Shown in pieces: positions 16,171-23,802 of a stretch of DNA of 33,504 nucleotides. The first letter of the stretch is position 1; every line of letters starts with the position of its first letter. The notes beneath the pieces are model-generated. The model saw only the letters and a list, made by a program, of their open reading frames with translations. It ran no database searches and was not told the DNA's origin. Source of the DNA: Ignavibacteriales bacterium (lineage in GTDB: Bacteria; Bacteroidota; Ignavibacteria; UBA10030); the NCBI GenBank assembly GCA_016193365.1, contig JACPSI010000097.1:1-33504 (forward strand). The letters are read 5' to 3'. A program made the position numbers and the translations under genes.

Positions 16171-17562
16171 TACTATATTTATTTTACCAGCCGCCCAAAT
16201 CGCGACCGAAACAAGCAATCCCGGAAACATCGGCTCGACGCCGAGAAGATATTCCGGAACTCCGCCAACGGCATTGATATGTCCATACACAAGACTGGCC
16301 GTTGAGACCGCGCACCCACCGATCATTGCAACAAACGCGAATCGTGCTGAAATCCGCAGTCGGTTGAAATAGCTCGCCAACACCGGCACGAGTAATCCCG
16401 GTACGATGCAAGTGCCGATCGTATACCAAATCTTTACAACAGAAGGGACTGCGAGTGCAAGGACAATTGAGAAAACAGCCGAAATCAACAACCCTCGCTT
16501 TGTCCAGCGACGGACAATTTCCTGATCTTGCGATCTCGCCAACCGTCCGACGATATCCTTTCCAATCGTAATCGCTGAAATGAGCGTCAGACTGCTCAGC
16601 GTGGACATGATTGTCGCCAGAAGGCCGATGTAAAACAACCCCTTCGCCACCACCGGCAGTGTCAACTCCGCAAGTATCGGATAGGAAAACATCGGCTGCT
16701 GAAGGTTCGGAAGCGCCGCACGCGCATAGAGGCCGGTTATGCTGGTGAGGAAGTCAAAACAGAACCAGAAAAGAATCGAAACAAGAATTCCCTTTTGTGC
16801 AGTCGCTCCGTCTTTTGCCGCATAGCATCTTTGATGAAATGCCGGATCCACGAGTGTCCAAAGGGCAATGAAAAACCACACCGAAATAAATTGCCAACTA
16901 TTCCCTCCATGCCACGTCAGATGGAGCGCCGGCAGGTTCGATGACAGAAATTCCGACCCGCCAAACTTCGACCATGCAAACGGCAGCATGATCGCAAAGC
17001 CGAGAAACATCATGATGAATTCAAACGCATTCGCCCAGACGTCGGAGCGGAAGCCGCCGACGTACAAATAACAAACTGTTACGACGGTGGTCAACACAAC
17101 ACTTGAGACAAGGTTGATGCCAAAAATCAGCTGTACAAGTACCCCCAGCATAAGAACATAGGCGGCAGGCGTCACAAGGAAGAACGTTAGCACTCCACCC
17201 GCAATTGCCGTTCGACGGTCGTAGGATTGTTCAAGTTTGTCCGGAATGGTATAAAGATTCGTGGCCCTCACACGCTTCGCGAGAACAAGAGCAAAAACAA
17301 CGGCAAAAATGTAATAAGGCACTCCGAAGACAACCCAGTTGGAAATCCCGTAGTGGTACGAAAACTCTCCCACACCCAGAATCCCGCCGTACCACGTCGA
17401 CACCAGAGTGGCCACAAACATCGGCAACGTCAGGGTCCGTCCCGCAAGAAGGAATTCATCGGTGCTCGATTTTTCCTTTTTCGAAGCGCGAAATCCTATG
17501 AAAACGACGCTTGCAAAATACAGGATGATGAGAAGGGAATCGATGAGGCTGATTTCGACCAC
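16159..17562 (-). CDS. Sodium:solute symporter (SSS family), probable thiamine or thiamine-precursor transporter
   Basis: A 467-aa polytopic inner-membrane protein of the SSS family with about 12-13 hydrophobic segments. It has the N-terminal helix IDSLLIILYFASVVFIGF, the family stretch DEFLLAGRTLTLPMFVATLVSTWYG (residues about 35-59) and the NLYTIPDKLEQSYDRR loop. The substrate is inferred from context: the GTG start lies 4 bp after the stop of thiamine pyrophosphokinase, in a locus led by a TPP riboswitch and a TonB receptor. SSS-type thiamine transporters (ThiV) have been proposed from comparative genomics elsewhere, and other Bacteroidota use PnuT in this position. The 3' end is formed by a palindromic repeat. 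Confidence 0.88.
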   Translation of the reverse strand: MVEISLIDSLLIILYFASVVFIGFRASKKEKSSTDEFLLAGRTLTLPMFVATLVSTWYGGILGVGEFSYHYGISNWVVFGVPYYIFAVVFALVLAKRVRATNLYTIPDKLEQSYDRRTAIAGGVLTFFLVTPAAYVLMLGVLVQLIFGINLVSSVVLTTVVTVCYLYVGGFRSDVWANAFEFIMMFLGFAIMLPFAWSKFGGSEFLSSNLPALHLTWHGGNSWQFISVWFFIALWTLVDPAFHQRCYAAKDGATAQKGILVSILFWFCFDFLTSITGLYARAALPNLQQPMFSYPILAELTLPVVAKGLFYIGLLATIMSTLSSLTLISAITIGKDIVGRLARSQDQEIVRRWTKRGLLISAVFSIVLALAVPSVVKIWYTIGTCIVPGLLVPVLASYFNRLRISARFAFVAMIGGCAVSTASLVYGHINAVGGVPEYLLGVEPMFPGLLVSVAIWAAGKINIVGRR

Positions 17563-17566
17563 TCGA

Positions 17567-18238
17567 CTAGCCCGGCTTGTGTTTTGAGGTTCCCGATGTG
17601 AGCCTGTAGAGGAGCAAATCCCCCCTTCGAACCAAGATGGTCACCGGACTTGATTTGACGACATTGCTCGTGCTTTCACGCAGACCGAGTTTCAATGATT
17701 CATTCCTCAGCTCCCATTTGAGTCCTTTGGTGACAATGCCTTCGCACAGTGAAAGCGGAATGAGTGAGACGATTGTGCCGGCCGGCGCTTCGAACTCGTA
17801 CGAATGGCCAACGCCGACGAGTTCGGAATTGTCATCAATGAATGCGATCTTCGCTTTCCTGGAAAACTTTGCCAGTGCGCTCAGATTACCGATGGAGTGG
17901 TCCAACCGATGACCGGCCGCTCCAACGACGACGATTTCATGGAATCCTTTTCGCACAACCCAGGAAAGCGCTTTCTCAAGGTCTGTGCTGTTTTGATCGG
18001 CAATGCGCCTTGCGGGGACGCGGCTGAACTTTCTGAGTGTTGAAGCCTGGATCGAATCAAGGTCGCCGATAATGAGGTCGGGTTTCAGGCCAAACCGCGC
18101 TGCGGTGTTCGCGCCACCATCTGCGCAGATAAAAAAAGCTCCGTTCAACAATTTCGTTAATAAGCGTTTCGTTGGCGGACGTCCGTTCGCAAGAATGAGC
18201 GCTCTCTTTTTCACTTTTTGTGATTTTCCGTGATCCAA
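17567..18238 (-). CDS. thiN: Thiamine pyrophosphokinase
   Basis: Converts thiamine plus ATP to thiamine pyrophosphate, the last step of salvage. The 223-aa product contains the family motifs ALILANGRPP, FFICADGGANTAARFG, PDLIIGDLDSI, and DQNSTDLEKALSW. It also has GAAGHRLDHSIGNL in the catalytic region and the C-terminal thiamine-binding beta domain (EAPAGTIVSLIPLS, GLKWEL, SNVV). The longest frame starts at a TTG (18238). A GTG at 18214 (215 aa, starting VKKRALILANG) fits the family's usual N-terminus better and may be the true start. It follows the TonB receptor by 229 bp that contain two hairpins, and is tightly joined to the symporter. Confidence 0.93.
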   Translation of the reverse strand: MDHGKSQKVKKRALILANGRPPTKRLLTKLLNGAFFICADGGANTAARFGLKPDLIIGDLDSIQASTLRKFSRVPARRIADQNSTDLEKALSWVVRKGFHEIVVVGAAGHRLDHSIGNLSALAKFSRKAKIAFIDDNSELVGVGHSYEFEAPAGTIVSLIPLSLCEGIVTKGLKWELRNESLKLGLRESTSNVVKSSPVTILVRRGDLLLYRLTSGTSKHKPG

Positions 18239-18351
18239 AATATCAGGAGAATTCGTTGGGGCTGGAATTTTACGATATTGCGTATCAATACTTTGAGTTT
18301 GTTTCTGGTTTCAGATTTGCGGTTGGATAGTGTGCGCGGGTACAATAAAGA

Positions 18352-18422
18352 GGTCGCTGAGTTTTGGGAGGCGACCAACCCAGCGACCCGAAGCGGCCAC
18401 TCCGAATGCCCACGGAGCGGCC
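18352..18422 (-). terminator. Two intercistronic hairpins between the TonB receptor gene and thiN
   Basis: In the 229-bp gap, reading in the direction of transcription: a 10-bp stem with one G-U pair (18395-18422, GGCCGCTCCG with CGGAGTGGCC, loop of 8) and then an 8-bp stem GGTCGCTG/CAGCGACC (18352-18388) followed by TCTTTATT. The second could be a weak attenuating terminator that lowers thiN and symporter expression relative to the receptor; both could protect the upstream mRNA 3' end. The 86-codon frame across this gap has no ribosome site and looks non-coding. Confidence 0.45.
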
Positions 18423-18467
18423 TGTAAAAATCTACAATATTAGACGAACAGTTGCAAAAGTTGTTTC

Positions 18468-20738
18468 TCATAGCTGCATTGCCAGCCCGACGATGTAATT
18501 GCGTTCGGCCGCCGGAAAGAAAGCATTTGCTTCTCCGGACATTGAGTAAAAATTATTTATGATGTTCCTGACCTCCCCTCGGAGGGTCAATTTCACTCCG
18601 CCGGGAAATGTGAGTTGCCGTAGGATCTCAGCATTCAACACTGTATACGCATCGTTTTTGTTACTTTCATTTCGAAAGTTGTCTGTGTAAAAAGAGCCCA
18701 CGTACTTTCCTACAAGTGATATTGTCAGAGTCTCCCCCGAATATGTGAAACGAATATTTCCCATGACATCGGGAAAACCAGAAATGGCGTTGCCGTCGAG
18801 GACTTTCGTGATGACAAATGTGTTTCCAAGTGTGTCGGTCATGTAATCAAACGACCGGTGGCTGACAAATCGGTTTTGCGAAATCGTTGCGTTGCCAATG
18901 AAGGTGAGCGTTTCGTCGAGCTTGTACTCTCCCTCTATTTCAATCCCTGCATGGCGCGTCTTTTGAGCATTGCCGGTTACCGGCTGGCCGAAGATATCCA
19001 CCTGTCCGCTTTTCACAAGCTCATCGCTGAAATCCATGTAAAAGAAATTCACCTTGAATTGAGCCATTGATGACCTGAACCCTCCTCCAATTTCAATATC
19101 CAGGAGGCGTTCCGGACTCACAAGAGGTTGAGAGAAATCATACCTCACATTTCCGCCCGAGGTGTCGGCCTGAAATTGCGGAGTCGCGCCAAAGTAGCTA
19201 TCCTCCGCCGCATACAGATTTCTCAACCGCGGCTCGCGAGAGGTGTGAGCAAGGGAAACGTATGCGTTCCATTCTTTACTCATATTGTAATTCACCCCAA
19301 GTCGCGGATTCCAAAAATAGTACGGCACGCTAAACCCGTAGTTCAGATATTTTTCGTTCTGTATGCCGTACCTGTTGTACACAAACTGAAGGTCTGCCAT
19401 GAGGGTCGTTTTCGCGTCAATGCGGTACAGTTCGTGGCCATAGAGTGAGAAAATATCTTTCTCGCCGTTGTATTCATAAAAATGATAATCAGCATCAAAA
19501 TTCGGTGGCAACCCTTCGGCATACTGTATCTTTCCCCAATGAATCGACCTGTGCATACGCAGCTCCGCTCCAAGCGTCAAATCCCCGCCTCCGTGTTGAA
19601 TATTAACTCTCGGCAGCCAACCCCATTGCTTGTTGCCGACAAACCCACGTACGATCGCGTTGGAAGGGTTCTGGTTTGTCGGAAAACCGTATTCAGAACC
19701 AATTCTGAGTGTTGACGTGTCTGCCCAGGAGGCATCGTAATCGAAATAGCCCTCCCCGATGACAAGGAAAAGCGTGTTGTTGAGTTTTGTGCCCGGAGAT
19801 AAGCGCCATTCGTGCAATAACTCAAAGTGCGGCTGCGAAAACGACTCATGTTCTTGATGCCGTCGTGGGCCGGTCCAGACAAACGTGTTACCATCTGAAT
19901 AGCCCGTTAAGTTCTCACGTCGGAGCTTTTTGTCACCCATGGCTGATTTTGGCAATCCGTGGTAGATCAAACCGTCAGTAAACGGGCCGCCGAAGAAATG
20001 AACTCTCGTGGTGACGTTTTCATCGAACCGCACACCTCCGAGGAAATAGGAATTCATGTCGACCCAACCGCGCTCTCGGTACCCCTCAGTGCGAAGTTTC
20101 GCCAGTCTTCCATAGAACATATATTTTTCGCTTACAAGCCCCGAGTTGATTGTCGCGGCGAATTTCTTTGTCGACAGAGGAGCTGTCTGTCGATCGCCAT
20201 ATTCTTGAAATCCAAACGTCGATTCCAGCGTAATTGCGGGCTCCTGCGAAAAAGGATTCGCGATGAGGTTCACAGAGCCGCCGATTGCCGGCGGACCGTA
20301 AAAAGCGCTCCCGGCTCCGCGCTGTACTTGAATTCCCTGTGTGCTCGCGAGCAAATCCGGAAAATCCACCCAGTACACATTGTGGTCTTCGGGGTCGTTT
20401 TGCGGAACACCGTTGATCATCACTGACAACCTCCTCTGGTCAAACCCGCGAAGGTTGATGTAATTATATCCCATACCGTTTCCGTTTTCGGAATAAAACG
20501 TGATGGAAGGAAGCTCCGAAAGCACTACGGGTACATCCTGCACGGAGTAACGCTGCTGTAAATCCAGGCGCGTAAGATTTGTAAACGTCACAGGCGTAAG
20601 CCGTTCGAAAGCCTGAGTAGCCGTTACAATTACGGGTGATAAAGAATAAACTTTGGTGGTATCTTCCTGGGCAGTTGCATAGATGTGATACAACAACAGG
20701 GAAATAACAATATTGAGTGTTCGAATTTTAGATCTCAT
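18468..20738 (-). CDS. TonB-dependent outer-membrane receptor, probable thiamine uptake
   Basis: A 756-aa receptor with signal peptide (cleavage near IYATAQ), a TonB-box-like segment (VYSLSPVIVTATQ), a plug domain at about 30-150 (SELPSITFYSENGNG, NLRGFDQRRLSVMINGVPQN, VQRGAGSAFYGPPAIGGSV) and a 22-strand-type barrel to the C-terminus. Such receptors take up scarce ligands across the outer membrane with energy from TonB. No CarboxypepD_reg repeat is present, so it is not SusC-like. Substrate is inferred from the TPP riboswitch directly upstream and from thiN downstream, the arrangement known for thiamine outer-membrane receptors in Bacteroidota. The start is set by GAGGAGATGAGAAC before the ATG. 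Ligand could be thiamine or a phosphorylated or precursor form. Confidence 0.93.
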   Translation of the reverse strand: MRSKIRTLNIVISLLLYHIYATAQEDTTKVYSLSPVIVTATQAFERLTPVTFTNLTRLDLQQRYSVQDVPVVLSELPSITFYSENGNGMGYNYINLRGFDQRRLSVMINGVPQNDPEDHNVYWVDFPDLLASTQGIQVQRGAGSAFYGPPAIGGSVNLIANPFSQEPAITLESTFGFQEYGDRQTAPLSTKKFAATINSGLVSEKYMFYGRLAKLRTEGYRERGWVDMNSYFLGGVRFDENVTTRVHFFGGPFTDGLIYHGLPKSAMGDKKLRRENLTGYSDGNTFVWTGPRRHQEHESFSQPHFELLHEWRLSPGTKLNNTLFLVIGEGYFDYDASWADTSTLRIGSEYGFPTNQNPSNAIVRGFVGNKQWGWLPRVNIQHGGGDLTLGAELRMHRSIHWGKIQYAEGLPPNFDADYHFYEYNGEKDIFSLYGHELYRIDAKTTLMADLQFVYNRYGIQNEKYLNYGFSVPYYFWNPRLGVNYNMSKEWNAYVSLAHTSREPRLRNLYAAEDSYFGATPQFQADTSGGNVRYDFSQPLVSPERLLDIEIGGGFRSSMAQFKVNFFYMDFSDELVKSGQVDIFGQPVTGNAQKTRHAGIEIEGEYKLDETLTFIGNATISQNRFVSHRSFDYMTDTLGNTFVITKVLDGNAISGFPDVMGNIRFTYSGETLTISLVGKYVGSFYTDNFRNESNKNDAYTVLNAEILRQLTFPGGVKLTLRGEVRNIINNFYSMSGEANAFFPAAERNYIVGLAMQL

Positions 20739-20756
20739 GTTCTCATCTCCTCATAT

Positions 20757-20822
20757 GTAGGTCGACCAGGCCTGCCCGACTGATTCTATGCTCGATACGG
20801 TCAGGCGGGCTGGTCGACCTAC
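20757..20822. repeat. 66-bp inverted-repeat element in the thiamine leader
   Basis: GTAGGTCGACCAG (20757-20769) and CTGGTCGACCTAC (20810-20822) are perfect 13-bp inverted repeats; the interior adjacent bases (CCTGCCCGAC and GTCAGGCGGG) continue the symmetry imperfectly. The element sits between the riboswitch terminator and the receptor's ribosome binding site. Its ends (GTAGGTCG) resemble those of the palindrome at 16151-16170, so it is probably a dispersed repeat that inserted into the leader, not part of the switch. Confidence 0.65.
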
Positions 20823-20828
20823 AAGCAT

Positions 20829-20870
20829 AAAACAAGAAAGCCGCTTTCCGAAGAACACCCGGAAAACGGC
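20829..20870 (-). terminator. Intrinsic terminator of the TPP riboswitch expression platform
   Basis: On the minus strand GCCGTTTTCCG pairs with CGGAAAGCGGC (20840-20870, 11 bp with one G-U, 9-nt loop) and is followed by TTTCTTGTTTT. It lies 19 nt after the aptamer. Its 5' arm contains CCGTTTTCC, which is fully complementary to GGAAAACGG at the 3' edge of the aptamer, so the antiterminator and terminator are mutually exclusive. Confidence 0.88.
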
Positions 20871-20889
20871 TCGAAAGAAAATCCATTTC

Positions 20890-20988
20890 CCGTTTTCCTC
20901 CGCTGGCATAATCCAGATCAGGTTCGAGGGTTTGTTCTCAGCCCCGGTCCCGAGAGAAACATCGGGATCGGCGGGACACCCCTAACGG
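20890..20988 (-). ncRNA. TPP riboswitch aptamer (THI element)
   Basis: The minus strand reads with both conserved cores of the thiamine pyrophosphate aptamer: GGGGTGTCC and GGGGCTGAGA on the pyrimidine-binding side, then ACCTGATCTGGATTATGCC and AGCGGAGG on the pyrophosphate-binding side. P1 forms from CCGTT (20984-20988) and AACGG (20890-20894). Bound TPP should stabilise P1, free the terminator at 20829-20870 and stop transcription of the receptor and probably of thiN and the symporter. The long P3 arm is a GATCCCGATGTTTCTCTCGG-type hairpin. Confidence 0.95.
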
Positions 20989-21022
20989 AAAAACATAAAA
21001 CAAGATGTAAAAGAACTACCTA

Positions 21023-21051
21023 AATATACATCATCTGAAAGGGCTTGTCAA
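21023..21051 (-). promoter_or_regulatory. Consensus sigma70-like promoter of the thiamine operon
   Basis: Minus strand: TTGACA (21046-21051), 17 bp, TATATT (21023-21028). Predicted start is near 21016, about 28 nt upstream of the aptamer P1, giving a leader of roughly 278 nt before the receptor ATG. Confidence 0.75.
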
Positions 21052-21086
21052 GTTTGACAGATGTCCGGCTTCTGGCGAGGGAAGCG

Positions 21087-21112
21087 TGCTGGAACGGGAC
21101 ATCTTTCCAGCA
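21087..21112. terminator. Hairpin after the CsgG-like gene
   Basis: TGCTGGAA (21087-21094) and TTCCAGCA (21105-21112) form an 8-bp perfect stem with a 10-nt loop just downstream of the CsgG-like stop on the minus strand. No T-tract follows, so termination is uncertain; it also lies upstream of the thiamine promoter. Confidence 0.35.
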
Positions 21113-21116
21113 ACAC

Positions 21117-22082
21117 TCATTGGTTCTCTAACTGCTCCTGAACTTTCTTGTATTCCCGCTCCCGCCTCCGGCACGATTCGATTTCTGCCAGATACTCACT
21201 GTCCGCTTTCAGCTCGTAGGCCTTATGCAGAGCGGCGACGGCTTCTTCAAACCGCGCGCTGAACTCGTATGCAACACCAAGGTTGTAAAACGCTTTATGG
21301 CGGCTCTCATGTCCGGCATATTTTTCTGTCGCGGATGTGAACAGCTCGATTGCCCGATCCCATTCGCGGATCTTTGCGTAGGAAACGCCCGACTCAAGCT
21401 CCGGCATCTCCGAATCCGTCAGCATTTTCACACGAACGCTCTCCCAGTGCGGCGCAATCCGGCTCACAAATTGCCTGACGATATTCCTGCGCGCGGAACG
21501 GAGCAAATCCTCGTCTTCGATGCGCGGGGGACGGCCATCGACCGCGCTCGTTTGCGCCAACGCATCATGCGTGATGTCCTTCGAAAAAATGAACCGGCCC
21601 GTGGTCAGATCCGTTATCCGAAAGTTGATGGTGACTCGTGCCTTGCCCTCGCGCGTGTGGCGTACATGCGTCTTGCCCTCCTTGTCTTTATACGGCTCGC
21701 CTTGCAAGACTTGTTCGTTATAGCGGTGGTCGGCCACCCGGGCAAAGATCAGAGCAGCCGCACCTATCAGACTGCCCAACTGTAACGCGGTTTTCTCGTC
21801 AATGAGCTCAGACATCGAAAGCCTGTATTCCCGTATGATCTTGTCGAGGTTTGAGCGGTCCAGGACTTCAAACGCGTTCGATTCGATCAGCTGCCCGATG
21901 AGGTCGTCCTCAACATCCCGCGCCGCTTCACCCGAGACCCTCCCGACGGCGACCTTTTTGAGCTTTCCCAGGTTTATTTCTGCCGGCCTCATCACCGGCA
22001 CGGTAATCATCGTCGTCCCGCATTGAACAAACAGGGAAAACAGGAGAAAAACGGATGTCAATTTGAAAACAGCTGCTTTCAT
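21117..22082 (-). CDS. CsgG-like lipoprotein with TPR-like C-terminus
   Basis: A 321-aa predicted lipoprotein: hydrophobic leader, lipobox-like FVQC, lipidated near Cys22. Residues about 35-200 follow the CsgG/penicillin-binding-protein-activator (LpoB-like) fold: LKKVAVGRVSG, VEDDLIGQLIESNAFEVLDR, LGSLIGAAALIFARVADHRY, ARVTINFRITDLTTGRFIFS. Residues about 225-305 hold two or three TPR-like helical pairs (AKIREWDRAIELFTSATEKY, KAFYNLGVAYEFSARFEEAV). The protein should sit at the outer membrane facing the periplasm. A pore function as in curli secretion is not implied, because curli genes are absent and the TPR tail is extra. SD CGGAGG precedes the ATG; 18 bp separate it from the deacetylase stop, so it is last in a four-gene operon. 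Confidence 0.78.
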   Translation of the reverse strand: MKAAVFKLTSVFLLFSLFVQCGTTMITVPVMRPAEINLGKLKKVAVGRVSGEAARDVEDDLIGQLIESNAFEVLDRSNLDKIIREYRLSMSELIDEKTALQLGSLIGAAALIFARVADHRYNEQVLQGEPYKDKEGKTHVRHTREGKARVTINFRITDLTTGRFIFSKDITHDALAQTSAVDGRPPRIEDEDLLRSARRNIVRQFVSRIAPHWESVRVKMLTDSEMPELESGVSYAKIREWDRAIELFTSATEKYAGHESRHKAFYNLGVAYEFSARFEEAVAALHKAYELKADSEYLAEIESCRRREREYKKVQEQLENQ

Positions 22083-22100
22083 AGCGTCCTCCGTGTGGGC

Positions 22101-23039
22101 CTATGTGAGATGCTTCAAATGCGCCTCAACGCTGCGGGCGAGGGCTTCCAGATGGTAACCACCTTCTAATACAGAAACAACTCTTCCGCCGCTGTGCTTC
22201 TCAGCAACGTCCACAATAATTTTGGTCATCTCCGCGAAAGATTCTTCCGTGAGGTTAATGTTCGCAAGCGGATCATCTCTGTGCGCATCGAAGCCGGCAG
22301 AGACCATCAGCAACTCTGGCTGAAACGCATGGAGTGCCGGGAGAATTTTCTCTTTGAAAGCCTGCAAATATTCTTTTTGCGTGCTCCCCGCTTTCATCGG
22401 ACAATTCAGAGTAAGCCCGCTTCCCTTTCCCTCGCCCGTCTCATCCGCGGCTCCTGTACCTGGATAAAAAGGAAACTGATGAAGGCTGATGTACAAGACC
22501 GTGGGATCTTCATAGAAAATTTCCTGTGTGCCGTTTCCATGGTGCACATCCCAGTCCAGAATTGCCACTCGTTGTAGGCCGTGTTTCTGCTGGGCATACC
22601 GTGCACCGATGGCGACATTGTTCAAAAGACAAAATCCCATCACCTTGGCGGTTTCCGCGTGATGTCCGGGGGGCCGCAGAGCGCAAAAAGCCCTGTCGAG
22701 TTTGCCCGTGACGACCTGGTCAACGGCTTGAAGAACAGCCCCCGCAGCAAGATCGGCAACATGAAATGATTCTTTGCAGACGTGTGTGTCTCCCATGTCG
22801 AGGACGGTCTCTCCCGCACGGCATCGTTCCCGAATCATCTCAAGATATCTTTCTGGATGGACCTTCGAGATCCATTCATCGCCGGCTGGCGATGGACGCA
22901 GGTGGTGCAACGAATGCCAGATGTCGCATTGCAAAAGGTGTTTCATGAGAAAACTCAATCGATCCGGACGCTCCACGTGTCCGACGCCAGTGTCGTGATT
23001 GAGATAGTCCGGGTGATAAATGAATCCAACCTTGCCCAT
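22101..23039 (-). CDS. Histone deacetylase/acetylpolyamine amidohydrolase family protein
   Basis: A 312-aa Zn-dependent amidohydrolase of the HDAC superfamily (class II-like). The active site is complete: RPPGHHAE (His126-His127), LDWDVHHGNGTQ with Zn ligands Asp164 and His166, SAGFDAH with Zn ligand Asp251, and LEGGYH with the catalytic Tyr. N-terminal GHVERPDRL matches bacterial members. Bacterial relatives remove acetyl groups from small molecules (acetoin-utilisation AcuC, acetylpolyamines) or proteins. The substrate is unknown. It lies 1 bp after the ABC permease stop and upstream of the CsgG-like gene, an unusual pairing that gives no clear pathway. Confidence 0.93.
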   Translation of the reverse strand: MGKVGFIYHPDYLNHDTGVGHVERPDRLSFLMKHLLQCDIWHSLHHLRPSPAGDEWISKVHPERYLEMIRERCRAGETVLDMGDTHVCKESFHVADLAAGAVLQAVDQVVTGKLDRAFCALRPPGHHAETAKVMGFCLLNNVAIGARYAQQKHGLQRVAILDWDVHHGNGTQEIFYEDPTVLYISLHQFPFYPGTGAADETGEGKGSGLTLNCPMKAGSTQKEYLQAFKEKILPALHAFQPELLMVSAGFDAHRDDPLANINLTEESFAEMTKIIVDVAEKHSGGRVVSVLEGGYHLEALARSVEAHLKHLT

Positions 23040-23040
23040 C

Positions 23041-23802
23041 TTACACTGCTTTTTGAAGAGCTTTTAATGCGAACCAAAATGACCCCAGAAGGAAAACGGA
23101 AAATAAAGCTGATTCGAGCAGAACAATCGAGGGATCGCCCAGTCCAATGACAAACCATCGCAGTCCGTCGGTGAGCCAGGTCAGCGGGTTGATGTACGAA
23201 ACTGCCTTAAGCCATGATGGAACTTTCTCGAGTGGATAGAACATACTGCTCAGGAATATCAGGACAAAATAGGCAACGTTTATGACTGTGTTATACGTGT
23301 CGTTGCGGCGGATAAGGAAAGCAAAAATCGCAAGGAAGAAAAACCATCCTGCAGTCCCAATCATGACGCCGACAAAAACAAATGGGAGAAATTCCCATTG
23401 AACGGCAACTTCAAGCAACAGCACGCCGGCAGCTATCGTGAGTGCACACTGGACGACGGACATAATGCACTGAAACAGGATTTTGCCGAGAAGAAATTGT
23501 CCCCGCGTCAACGGATACGTAAGGAATTCGTAGAAGATCCCGTTGTCGCGGTCGATGAAAAATCCGTAGGATTGGTTCGTCGCACTTCCAAAGCAGGACA
23601 TCGCGAGCACGCCGGCAAGAAAAAACTCGTTATAGTTGACACTCGAACCAGCAATCTCCAAACCGGCTCCCATCGCTTTGTTGAGCCCGACCCCGAACAG
23701 CAAGAGATACAGCAAAGGCAGCAACATGTCAAAAAACAACCACATCGGGCTCGTTCGCCGAATCAGGTATTCTCTGTAAAACACTGCGAGGACGCCGTTC
23801 AT
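23041..23802 (-). CDS. ABC-2 type transporter permease
   Basis: A 253-aa integral membrane protein with six predicted helices and the ABC-2 layout: YREYLIRRTSPMWLFFDMLL at the N-terminus, then LAGVLAMSCFGSATNQSYGF, DNGIFYEFLTYPLTRGQFLL (the conserved coupling region) and YPLEKVPSWLKAVSYINPLTWLTDGLR near the end, which resembles DrrB/NodJ permeases. It forms an exporter with the ATPase encoded just upstream, whose stop overlaps this start by 4 nt. Cargo is unknown; relatives export drugs, lipids or polysaccharides. Confidence 0.93.
   Translation of the reverse strand: MNGVLAVFYREYLIRRTSPMWLFFDMLLPLLYLLLFGVGLNKAMGAGLEIAGSSVNYNEFFLAGVLAMSCFGSATNQSYGFFIDRDNGIFYEFLTYPLTRGQFLLGKILFQCIMSVVQCALTIAAGVLLLEVAVQWEFLPFVFVGVMIGTAGWFFFLAIFAFLIRRNDTYNTVINVAYFVLIFLSSMFYPLEKVPSWLKAVSYINPLTWLTDGLRWFVIGLGDPSIVLLESALFSVFLLGSFWFALKALQKAV

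Noticed and set aside
18211-18471. 86-codon minus-strand frame between the TonB receptor gene and thiN
   Set aside because: No Shine-Dalgarno, unlikely composition, and it covers two hairpins; treated as intercistronic leader.
20788-20985. 65-codon plus-strand frame across the thiamine leader
   Set aside because: It runs antisense over the riboswitch and its terminator, whose structure fully explains the sequence.
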